Shown here: piece by piece, positions 54,674 to 62,457 of the stretch
Layout: the number at the start of each line of letters is the position of its first letter
Position numbering within the stretch: the stretch's first letter is position 1
DNA from: Hallella seregens ATCC 51272
GTDB lineage: Bacteria; Bacteroidota; Bacteroidia; Bacteroidales; Bacteroidaceae
Direction: 5' to 3'
DNA length: 64,000 bases
Assembly (NCBI RefSeq): GCF_000518545.1
Contig: NZ_JADU01000007.1
Coordinates: 62,001 to 126,000 of the forward strand
The notes under the pieces: generated by a model
Told to the model about the DNA's origin: nothing
Databases searched by the model: none
Seen by the model: the letters and a program-made list of their open reading frames with translations, nothing else
Translations under genes and position numbers: made by a program

Positions 54674-55591
54674 ATGAAGAAAGTTTTGCTGGCAGTTGCG
54701 CTGCTGAGCGCATGCCTCTCAACGCTGCATGCACAGAAAAAGAGCGAAGACCTTGATACCAAATACGGAGCCGAACTGCTGAAGCCCGGCACCCAGGCCC
54801 CCGACTTCAGTCTGCCCGACACCGATGGACAACTCGTGAACCTTAGACACGAATACAGCGATGGCTATACGGTTATCGACTTTTGGGCCTCTTGGTGCGG
54901 CGACTGCCGCCGGGAAATGCCGGCCGTGAGCAAGCTTTCCGAACAGTATTTCGAGGATGGCGTGCAGTTTGTCGGCGTGTCGTTCGACACCGATTCAGCG
55001 CAGTGGAAGAAGTGCGTGCGGGAGAAAAACAAGATGATTGGCAAGCAGGTGTCTGAGCTGAAGAAGTGGAAGGAGACGCAGGTGTCCAAGGATTATCACA
55101 TCAACTGGATTCCCACGCTGTACCTGCTCAACCCCGATGGCACGGTAAACCTGGGCACGGTAGATGTGAACAAGCTGTCGGATCGTCTGTCCGAGCTCAA
55201 GGCGGCCGGCAAGTTTGAGCCTTACCAACAGAAGATGCCGGAGTTTCCTGGGGGAGTACCGGCGTTGATGCAGTTTGTGAAAGGCCATCTCCGTTTCCCC
55301 AAGACTTGCGAGAAACTGGGTGCTAAGGCCCGTGTCGTGGTGTCGTTTGTGGTCGATCGTGACGGTTCCGTCAGTGACTTGGCCATCAGTAACTATACGC
55401 AGATAGGCAGCATAAAGGTCAAAGGCCCTGTGACGGTGGACGAAATCAAGGAACAGGAGACGCTCTGCCGCACGCTTTTCACGCAGGAGGCCCTGCGTGT
55501 GGTGCGTGCCATGCCCTGCTGGAAGCCCGGCGAGAAAGCCGGTCGAAAGCAGAGAGTAAAATACAACATGCCTTTCAAGTTTGCTTATTAA
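54674..55591 (+). CDS. Periplasmic TlpA-like thioredoxin fused to a TonB C-terminal domain
   Basis: After a signal peptide (AVALLSACLSTLHAQ) comes a TlpA/AhpC-like thioredoxin fold (about residues 35-170). Its active site WASWCGDCRREMP is followed by the cis-Pro loop WIPTLYLL. From about residue 195 (MPEFPGGVPALMQFVKGHL) to the end is a TonB C-terminal-like domain (ARVVVSFVVDRDGSVSDL, then PCWKPGEKAGRKQRV). It has no membrane anchor or proline-rich linker, so it is not a normal TonB. Domains of this kind occur with BlaR/M56 and other Bacteroidota envelope proteins. The combination with a CxxC thioredoxin in a soluble protein is unusual. Substrate unknown. Confidence 0.8.
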   Translation: MKKVLLAVALLSACLSTLHAQKKSEDLDTKYGAELLKPGTQAPDFSLPDTDGQLVNLRHEYSDGYTVIDFWASWCGDCRREMPAVSKLSEQYFEDGVQFVGVSFDTDSAQWKKCVREKNKMIGKQVSELKKWKETQVSKDYHINWIPTLYLLNPDGTVNLGTVDVNKLSDRLSELKAAGKFEPYQQKMPEFPGGVPALMQFVKGHLRFPKTCEKLGAKARVVVSFVVDRDGSVSDLAISNYTQIGSIKVKGPVTVDEIKEQETLCRTLFTQEALRVVRAMPCWKPGEKAGRKQRVKYNMPFKFAY

Positions 55592-55636
55592 TCCCCCAAA
55601 CTGCAACTTTCTACTGCCGTTCAGCGTCTTTTCATC

Positions 55637-56359
55637 ATGATGATACACCTCAAAGACATCAACAAGACCTACTTTGGAGCCCAGCCCTTGCACGTGCTCA
55701 AGGGCATCAGTCTTGACATTGACGAGGGCGAGTTCGTTTCAATCATGGGTGCTTCAGGGTCGGGCAAGTCCACCTTATTAAATATACTCGGCATTCTCGA
55801 CAACTATGACAGCGGTGAATACACGCTGGCCGACACGCTCATTCGCGACCTCAGCGAGAAGCGCGCCGCCGAATACCGCAACCGTTTCATCGGTTTCATC
55901 TTCCAGAGCTTCAACCTCATCGGCTTCAAGACAGCCGTGGAGAACGTGGAACTGCCTCTGTTCTACCAAGGTGTGTCGCGCCGCAAGCGTCATCAGATGG
56001 CCCTCGACTATCTGGATCGGCTGGAGCTTTTGCCCTGGGCCGACCACTATCCCAACGAAATGTCGGGCGGACAAAAGCAGCGCGTGGCCATCGCCCGCGC
56101 CCTCATCACCAACCCCAAGATTATTCTCGCCGACGAACCGACGGGTGCCCTCGACTCGAAGACGAGTGTGGAGGTGATGGCCCTGCTCAAGAAACTCAAC
56201 GTCGAAGAGCGCAAAACCATCGTCGTGGTGACGCACGAGAGCGGCGTGGCCAACGAGACCAACAAGATTATCCATATCAAAGACGGACTCATCGGCTGTA
56301 TCGAGGAGAACCTCGACCACAACGCCTCGCCCTTTGGAGGCGCGGGACCGATGAAGTAA
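55637..56359 (+). CDS. ABC transporter ATP-binding protein, MacB/LolD type
   Basis: This is the ATPase of a mechanotransmission-type ABC system. The 240-residue protein has Walker [17 protein letters not shown], the MacB/LolD-specific [20 protein letters not shown], signature [15 protein letters not shown] and Walker [13 protein letters not shown]. It leads a group with two permeases (56424, 57683) and an HlyD adaptor (59031), all on the plus strand. The 46-bp gap from the preceding gene has no terminator, so one long transcript is possible. Confidence 0.94.
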   Translation: MMIHLKDINKTYFGAQPLHVLKGISLDIDEGEFVSIMGASGSGKSTLLNILGILDNYDSGEYTLADTLIRDLSEKRAAEYRNRFIGFIFQSFNLIGFKTAVENVELPLFYQGVSRRKRHQMALDYLDRLELLPWADHYPNEMSGGQKQRVAIARALITNPKIILADEPTGALDSKTSVEVMALLKKLNVEERKTIVVVTHESGVANETNKIIHIKDGLIGCIEENLDHNASPFGGAGPMK

Positions 56360-56423
56360 TTCAAAACTTAGGATTCAAAATTCACGATTTCCTTCTCTTT
56401 TTTCTTGTCAAATACCAGTCTCT

Positions 56424-57686
56424 ATGCGTGATGTTCTCGAAGAAATATGGGCCACGGCCCGGCGCAACAAACTGCGCACGGCACTCACGGGCTTTGCTGT
56501 AGCCTGGGGCATTTTCATGCTCATCTTTCTGCTGGGAGCCGGCAACGGACTTATCAATGCCACCCAGCAGAACTCCGACCGCTTCATGGCCAACTCGATG
56601 CAGGTGAGTGGCGGTGTCACGTCCAAGGCCTATCAGGGACTGATGGAGGGCCGGGACATCACCCTTAACGACGCCGACATGCAGACTACTCTGCGTCGGC
56701 ACGAGCAGGTAGTGGACACCATTGGGGCCACCATTGCGCAGGGCAGCGTGCAGGTTTCCGCGGCCGATAACTACGTGAACAGCACGCTTCGCGGCGTCTA
56801 TCCCAATTTGCAGCAAATCAATAAGATAGTGATGCTCCACGGTCGCTTTGTCAATGATATTGACAATGCGCAGCAACGCAAGACGCTCGTCATCAGCGAG
56901 ACGCAGGCACGCGAGCTTGTCGGCAACGGCAGCCTGGCCTCACTGGTGGGCCGCTACGTCAAGGCGGGGCAGTCGGCTTTCCGTGTAGTGGGCATCTATC
57001 AGAGCGATCAGAGCGGGATGAACACCGACGCCTATTGCGCTTTCACCACGCTTCGCGCGCTCTATAACCGCGGCGACAAGGTGGACAGAATCGTCTTCAC
57101 CTTTCACGGACTGGAGAGTCAAGAAGCCAATGAGGCTTTCGAGAAGCAGTACAAGGCCGAACTGAACACCAACCACCGGGCAGCCCCCGACGACGATAAC
57201 GCCGTGTGGATATGGAATCGCTTCACGCAGAACCTGCAAATGGAGATGGGAATGGGCATCATCCGCACGGCCTTGTGGATTATTGGCATCTTCACCTTGC
57301 TCTCGGGAGTCGTTGGTGTGAGCAACATCATGCTCATCACCGTGAAAGAACGTACGCGCGAGTTTGGCGTGCGCAAGGCCATCGGGGCCACGCCGTGGTC
57401 CATCTTGCGGCTGATTATCATCGAGAGCATCATCATAACCACCTTTTTTGGCTACATCGGCATGATGCTCGGCGTGGCCGTCAACCAGTACATGGATGCC
57501 ACCGTAGGCCACATGCAGGTGGACTCCGGCCTGTTCAAGGCCACGATGTTCGTCAATCCCACCGTGGGATTCGACGTTTGCATCGAGGCCACTGTGGTGA
57601 TGATCCTCGCCGGTACCATGGCCGGCATCATTCCGGCACGCTGTGCCGCCCGCATCCGTCCCATCGAAGCATTGAGAGCAGAATGA
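56424..57686 (+). CDS. MacB/FtsX-type ABC permease 1
   Basis: This is a 420-residue permease with one N-terminal helix (LTGFAVAWGIFMLIFLLGAG), a periplasmic MacB core domain (about 50-265) and three C-terminal helices. The conserved block is GVVGVSNIMLITVKERTREFGVRKAIGA. Its stop overlaps the start of permease 2 (ATGA), so the two are coupled and likely form a heterodimer. An A/T repeat (TTCAAAACTTAGGATTCAAA-like) fills the 64-bp gap upstream. Confidence 0.93.
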   Translation: MRDVLEEIWATARRNKLRTALTGFAVAWGIFMLIFLLGAGNGLINATQQNSDRFMANSMQVSGGVTSKAYQGLMEGRDITLNDADMQTTLRRHEQVVDTIGATIAQGSVQVSAADNYVNSTLRGVYPNLQQINKIVMLHGRFVNDIDNAQQRKTLVISETQARELVGNGSLASLVGRYVKAGQSAFRVVGIYQSDQSGMNTDAYCAFTTLRALYNRGDKVDRIVFTFHGLESQEANEAFEKQYKAELNTNHRAAPDDDNAVWIWNRFTQNLQMEMGMGIIRTALWIIGIFTLLSGVVGVSNIMLITVKERTREFGVRKAIGATPWSILRLIIIESIIITTFFGYIGMMLGVAVNQYMDATVGHMQVDSGLFKATMFVNPTVGFDVCIEATVVMILAGTMAGIIPARCAARIRPIEALRAE

Positions 57687-58927
57687 AAATAGACATCGAT
57701 ACTTACCGTGAAATTCTCGACACGCTGACGCGCAACAAGACGCGATCGCTGCTCACCGGCTTCGGCGTGTTCTGGGGCGTGTTCATGCTCGTGGCCCTCA
57801 TCGGGGGCGGTGCCGGCCTGAAAGAGTTGCTCTCGAACAATTTCGCCGGCTTCGCCACCAACTCGGCCATCGTCTTTGCACAGCCCACCACCAAGCCCTG
57901 CGACGGCTTCCGGAAAGGCCGCGAGTGGAATATGGAATATAAAGATGTGGAGCGGCTGCGGGCCCAGGTGCCCGAACTCGACGTGGTGTCGCCCGTCATC
58001 TCCATGTGGCAGCGCACCGTGGTCTTCGGCGACAAGAAGACCACGGCCTCGGTCAAGGGGCTGCTGCCCGAGTATGCACGCGTGGAAGAGCCCAGCCTGT
58101 ACTACGGCCGCTATCTCAATCAGATGGACATGGCCCAGCGGCGCAAGGTGTGCGTGCTTGGCAAGAAAGTCTACAAGTCGCTCTTTCCCGGCGGCGGCGA
58201 CCCTTGTGGACAGCTGGTTCGCATCGACTCGATGTATTTCAACGTGGTGGGTGTAGACTATAGTTCGGGCAACATGAGCATCAACGGCTCGGCCGAGGAG
58301 AGTGTGGTCGTGCCGCTTACACTGATGCAACAGGCCTACAATATGGGCAGCGAGGTGCACCTTATCTGCGTCACCGGCAAGCCCGGCGTGACGATGAGCC
58401 GCATCACGCAGCACATCCGCGGGGTCATTGCACGGGCCCATCACGTGGATCCCATGGACGAGAAAGCCGTGTCGGTGTTCAACACCGAGGTGATGTTCGG
58501 CATGGTCGACAGTCTGTTCAAGGGGGTCAACTTCCTCATCTGGCTGGTGGGCATCGGCACTTTGCTGGCTGGAGCCATCGGCGTGAGCAACATCATGATG
58601 GTGACCGTGCGGGAGCGCACCACCGAGATTGGCATTCGGCGGGCCATCGGGGCCACGCCGCGCATGATTCTTTCGCAGATTGTTTCCGAGAGCATTGTGC
58701 TTACGGCCGTGGCCGGCATGAGCGGCATCCTGCTGGCAGTCATCATTCTACAGATGCTAGAGGTGGGCAATACCACCGACGGCATAGCCTCGGCCCACTT
58801 CCAAGTGGGCTTCTGGACGGCTCTGGGGGCCGTGGCCTTGCTGAGCGTGCTCGGCGTGCTGGCCGGTCTGGCACCGGCTGCACGGGCCATGAGCATCAAG
58901 CCCGTGGATGCCATGCGCGACGAGTAG
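57683..58927 (+). CDS. MacB/FtsX-type ABC permease 2
   Basis: This is a 414-residue paralogue of permease 1 with the same layout: an N-terminal helix (GFGVFWGVFMLVALIGGGAG), a periplasmic domain and a C-terminal block GAIGVSNIMMVTVRERTTEIGIRRAIGA. The ATG at 57683 overlaps the previous stop by four bases. Longer in-frame starts lie inside permease 1 and are rejected. Two different permeases per ATPase is a common Bacteroidota arrangement. Confidence 0.93.
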   Translation: MKIDIDTYREILDTLTRNKTRSLLTGFGVFWGVFMLVALIGGGAGLKELLSNNFAGFATNSAIVFAQPTTKPCDGFRKGREWNMEYKDVERLRAQVPELDVVSPVISMWQRTVVFGDKKTTASVKGLLPEYARVEEPSLYYGRYLNQMDMAQRRKVCVLGKKVYKSLFPGGGDPCGQLVRIDSMYFNVVGVDYSSGNMSINGSAEESVVVPLTLMQQAYNMGSEVHLICVTGKPGVTMSRITQHIRGVIARAHHVDPMDEKAVSVFNTEVMFGMVDSLFKGVNFLIWLVGIGTLLAGAIGVSNIMMVTVRERTTEIGIRRAIGATPRMILSQIVSESIVLTAVAGMSGILLAVIILQMLEVGNTTDGIASAHFQVGFWTALGAVALLSVLGVLAGLAPAARAMSIKPVDAMRDE

Positions 58928-59030
58928 GCTCGGTTGACAGCCCTCCCGGACATGGATGGGGAGGGCTCCCGACTGTGGGAATCCTTGGAGAACAGGGCAT
59001 GCGCACATAGGAATTAAACAAGCAAAAGAT

Positions 59031-60143
59031 ATGAAAAGGTACATCAAGTTTATGGTGGCAGCGGTGGTGCTGCTGATTTTCGTGGGCACTTTTGTGTTTC
59101 TGTGGATGAAGAGCCGTCCGCAGGCCGATGCCTACGAGGAGTTTTCGCCGGTGGTGCGCGACATTCGCAAGACCACCATCATCACGGGAAAGATAGAGCC
59201 GCGCAACGAAGTGAACGTGAAACCGCAGATTTCGGGCATCATCACCGACATTTACAAGCAGGCCGGCCAGCATGTGGAGGCGGGCGAGGTGATAGCCAAG
59301 GTCAAGGTGATACCCGACATGAGCCAGCTGTCGTCGGCCCAGTCGCGGGTGCGGCTGGCCGAAGTAAATGTGCGCCAGGCACGGGTGGACTACGACCGCG
59401 AGAAGACGCTCTACGACAAGGGGCTGGTTTCGGGCGACGAGTACGACAAGAAACGGCAGACCTACGACCAGGCCCGCGAGGAGCTGCGCGCCGCCAGCGA
59501 CAACCTGGAGGTGGTGCGCGACGGCGTGTCGTCGCAGAACGCCAACACCAGTTCCACGCTCATCCGCTCCACCATCAGCGGCCTCATCCTCGACGTTCCG
59601 GTAAAGGTGGGCAACACGGTGATACTCTCCAACACATTCAACGACGGTACCACCATTGCCACCGTGGCCAACATGGGCGACCTGATTTTCCGGGGCAACG
59701 TGGACGAGACCGAGGTGGGGCAGATTGTAACAGGCATGCCCATGAAGATAACCATCGGTGCTTTGCAGAACGAGAAGCTCGGCGCCTCGCTCGAATACAT
59801 CTCGCCCAAGGCGGTGGAAAGCAACGGAGCCAACCAGTTTGAGATTAAGGCGGCCGTGCACAGCGTGGGCGGCACGCAGATTCGTTCGGGCTACAGTGCC
59901 AATGCCGAGATAGTATTGGCCGAGGCCCGTGGTGTCGTCACGGTGCCCGAGAGCGCCATTGAGTTCAGCGGCAACGACACTTATGTGTATCTGGTGGGCG
60001 GCACGCCCGAGGCCAAAACCTATACCCGCCGCAAGGTAACCACTGGCCTGAGCGACGGCATCCATATTCAGGTGAAGAGCGGATTGGGCAAAGGCGACAA
60101 GGTGCGCGGCCCGAAGATTGTGAAGGACAGTGAAGGGAAGTGA
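59031..60143 (+). CDS. HlyD/MacA-type periplasmic adaptor protein
   Basis: This is the membrane-fusion subunit joining the MacB-like pump to an outer-membrane channel. One N-terminal membrane anchor (FMVAAVVLLIFVGTFVFLW) is followed by a lipoyl-like half (VKPQISGIITDIYKQAGQHV), then a helical hairpin (about 100-180, QARVDYDREKTLYDKGLVSG). The second lipoyl half and a beta-barrel domain (FRGNVDETEVGQIVTGMPMK) complete it. Length is 370 residues. The ATG at 59031 precedes the anchor directly. No TolC-type partner gene is in the window. Confidence 0.94.
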   Translation: MKRYIKFMVAAVVLLIFVGTFVFLWMKSRPQADAYEEFSPVVRDIRKTTIITGKIEPRNEVNVKPQISGIITDIYKQAGQHVEAGEVIAKVKVIPDMSQLSSAQSRVRLAEVNVRQARVDYDREKTLYDKGLVSGDEYDKKRQTYDQAREELRAASDNLEVVRDGVSSQNANTSSTLIRSTISGLILDVPVKVGNTVILSNTFNDGTTIATVANMGDLIFRGNVDETEVGQIVTGMPMKITIGALQNEKLGASLEYISPKAVESNGANQFEIKAAVHSVGGTQIRSGYSANAEIVLAEARGVVTVPESAIEFSGNDTYVYLVGGTPEAKTYTRRKVTTGLSDGIHIQVKSGLGKGDKVRGPKIVKDSEGK

Positions 60144-60165
60144 TGATTCCCCAACCAACATCCCC

Positions 60166-60927
60166 ATGGTCAAGCTCAACAACAACTTCCTGCCCCAGGA
60201 TGGGCAGTACCAGCACCTGCTGGTCTACAAGAAAGCAGAGTGCATTTGCGACCTCACTTTCTACTTCTGCCACCACTTTCTCGACAAATACAAGGATCGT
60301 ACCGTGGACCAAATGATTCAGGCGGCGCGCTCGGGCAAGCAGAATATCGTAGAGGGAACGGCAGCGTCGGCCACCTCGAAAGAGACGGAAATCAAGTTGA
60401 TGAATGTGGCCAAGGCCAGCCATCAAGAGTTGTTGGAGGACTATCGCGACTATCTTGCCCACCACGGCTTCCGGGTATGGCAGCCTGGCGATGCCAAATA
60501 CGAGCAGGTGCGCCGGGCCTGCCGGGCCCACAACGACCGCGAATACTACATGCGCGACATCGACAAACGCAGTGACGAGGCACTGGCCAATATCTGCATC
60601 ACGCTCATCTGCCAGGAAGACCAGATGCTGCGCAACTACATAGAGAAGCTCAAACAGAAGTTTCTGGAGACCGGCGGCATCAAGGAAGAGATGACGCGCG
60701 GCCGTCTGGCCTACCGTCAGCAGCACCCGCAGAGCCACCAGTACCCGGCCAACGACCATGAGTATGCCCGCCGCTGCGACGAGCTCATACGGCGCGAACA
60801 GGCCGCCTTGCAGCGCGAACAGCAGTTGGCAGCCCGCGAACGTCAGCTCGCCATCCGTGAGCAGGAAATAGCCCGGCTACTCAGAATGGCGGGAAGTGAG
60901 GGAATAGGGGAGGATAAGCAGCCGTAG
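60166..60927 (+). CDS. Four-helix-bundle suffix-domain protein
   Basis: This is a 253-residue protein related to the 23S rRNA intervening-sequence (IVS) four-helix-bundle family. GKQNIVEGTAASATSKETEIK and ASHQELLEDYRDYLA are the characteristic helices. The C-terminal 60 residues are a charged coiled coil (RREQAALQREQQLAARERQL). The ATG at 60166 is chosen, since a GTG at 60130 would overlap the adaptor gene. Proteins of this family are common in Bacteroidota but have no established function. It is codirectional with the efflux genes and may be in the same transcript. It is followed by CCTATC-type repeats before GH53. Confidence 0.75.
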   Translation: MVKLNNNFLPQDGQYQHLLVYKKAECICDLTFYFCHHFLDKYKDRTVDQMIQAARSGKQNIVEGTAASATSKETEIKLMNVAKASHQELLEDYRDYLAHHGFRVWQPGDAKYEQVRRACRAHNDREYYMRDIDKRSDEALANICITLICQEDQMLRNYIEKLKQKFLETGGIKEEMTRGRLAYRQQHPQSHQYPANDHEYARRCDELIRREQAALQREQQLAARERQLAIREQEIARLLRMAGSEGIGEDKQP

Positions 60928-60930
60928 GAG

Positions 60931-60990
60931 GGGATAGGTGCCTATCATTTCCTATCCAAAGCCTATCACCACCTACCAAATCCTATGCCC
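60931..60990. repeat. CCTATC-rich short repeats between convergent genes
   Basis: GATAGG (60933-60938) and CCTATC (60941-60946) form a small palindrome, and CCTATC-like words recur four more times to 60990. It is the only candidate terminator region between the convergent four-helix and GH53 genes. Confidence 0.45.
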
Positions 60991-61000
60991 TCCCATCGGC

Positions 61001-62338
61001 TTACCGCACGATTTTCTTGCCCCCTTGGACATAAACCCCGCGGCGTAAGGGGGCATTGGCAGGCAGTTGCACCCCTTGGAGGGTATAGACGGGCGAGGCA
61101 TCCGAGGTGTTGGCAGAGGACTGGGAGGCGTTGACAGAAGGTTGGGAAGCACCGGCAGAGGGCTGGAAAGTGCCGGCCGCTGGCCGAGAGCTGCCAGCGA
61201 GGGGCGGGGCAGCGATGCCCGTGGGGTCGAGCCCGACAAACCGTTGCAGCTCGAAAAGGGCGGCGAGGGGGCGGCCCGTGTTCTGCGTATAGAGCGAGGC
61301 ATTCCACCAGGAACTGCGGGCCGGATTCTTATCGGCCCAGAACTCATTGTCTTCGGGCAGCCACCAGAAGAGGCCGGTGACGCGGCTGTGTCGGGCGAGC
61401 TCGCCGATGAGGTCGAGCGTGAACTGCCTCTGGCCGGCCTCGGTCACGGGCCATGCTCGCTGCACGGCACTGCTGTAGTCGCCATTGAGCGACCAGCGGG
61501 CCCCGTAACCCGTCTCTACAATCATGATGTCTTTGTCAGCATGCTGCGCCTCCAGCGTGGTGAGGGTGGAGGCGAGGGTGGAGAGCGGGCCGTGGTAATC
61601 GGGGTAATAGCTCAGCCCGATAATGTCGTAGTCCACCCGGTTGCCCAGCGTATTGTAGAAAGTGGTGACGTTCCAGGCACTGCTCAGCTCGGTGTGGACA
61701 ATGATTTTGGCCTGTGGACACACCTCGCGGCAGCCCTTGATGCCGGCCTGCAGATAACTGACGAAGTTGGAAAAGCTGCCCGTGTCGTATTGGGAGCCGT
61801 CGGGATAGCAGCGCCCGGTGGGCCAGAGCATGCCGAATGTCACCTCGTTGCCCGGCTGAATGAGGTCGGGAGCCACGCCGTTGGCCTTGAGATGTTCCAG
61901 GCAGCGCACGGTGTAGCGGTACACGCTGTCGGCCAATACCGAGGGGTCTGAGCTGGTCCAGGCCGATGGTGTGGCGTGCTGCCCCGGGTCGGTCCAGGTG
62001 TCGGAGTAGTGGAAATCGAGTATCAGCGCATAACCTTCGGCCTTGATGCGGCGGGCCAGGGCCGTCACGTAGTCGAGGTCCTGGCGCACGCCCTCCTGCC
62101 GGTGGGCGGCCGGAGCCTTCGACGGGTCGACGAAGAGGCGCACGCGCATGGCGTTCCACCCGGCCTCCCGACCCAGATAGGGCAGGAGCTGCACCTGCGT
62201 GCCGTGGGTGTCGAGATAGTGCACGCCGTGCTCTTCATAGGTGGGCAGCAGCGAGATGTCGCCGCCCACATACTTCTGCGCCCCGGCCAGCAGCGGGCAG
62301 AGACACAGCAGGGAGAATAGTTTTTTGATGTTGTTCAT
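61001..62338 (-). CDS. Arabinogalactan endo-beta-1,4-galactanase, GH53
   Basis: It cleaves beta-1,4-galactan, the side chain of RG-I. The signal peptide (LFSLLCLCPLLAGAQ) precedes KYVGGDISLLPTYEEHG, the GH53 opening. The barrel follows with acid/base Glu in QPGNEVTFGMLWP (about residue 185) and nucleophile Glu in IMIVETGYGARW (about 280). A linker of degenerate Ser/Pro/Ala repeats (about 375-415) leads to a tail VYTLQGVQL, then RRGVYVQGGKKIVR, like that of the subtilase and amylase here. I chose the ATG at 62338. The PUL at 8.7-26.7 kb would use its products, although it is encoded 35 kb away. Confidence 0.93.
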   Translation of the reverse strand: MNNIKKLFSLLCLCPLLAGAQKYVGGDISLLPTYEEHGVHYLDTHGTQVQLLPYLGREAGWNAMRVRLFVDPSKAPAAHRQEGVRQDLDYVTALARRIKAEGYALILDFHYSDTWTDPGQHATPSAWTSSDPSVLADSVYRYTVRCLEHLKANGVAPDLIQPGNEVTFGMLWPTGRCYPDGSQYDTGSFSNFVSYLQAGIKGCREVCPQAKIIVHTELSSAWNVTTFYNTLGNRVDYDIIGLSYYPDYHGPLSTLASTLTTLEAQHADKDIMIVETGYGARWSLNGDYSSAVQRAWPVTEAGQRQFTLDLIGELARHSRVTGLFWWLPEDNEFWADKNPARSSWWNASLYTQNTGRPLAALFELQRFVGLDPTGIAAPPLAGSSRPAAGTFQPSAGASQPSVNASQSSANTSDASPVYTLQGVQLPANAPLRRGVYVQGGKKIVR

Positions 62339-62457
62339 CGTCAATCAGTTTGGGTTGATGGCTGCAAAGGTACGAAAAGAAAACAGGAGTAGGGGAGGTT
62401 GGCCAAGCCAACTTCCCCTACTCTTGAGAAAAAAACGGGAATTGCCGAGGCCGAAGC

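Noticed and set aside
54674..55591. A true TonB energy transducer
   Set aside because: There is no N-terminal membrane helix, no proline-rich linker and no exbB/exbD nearby; the thioredoxin domain takes the N-terminal half.
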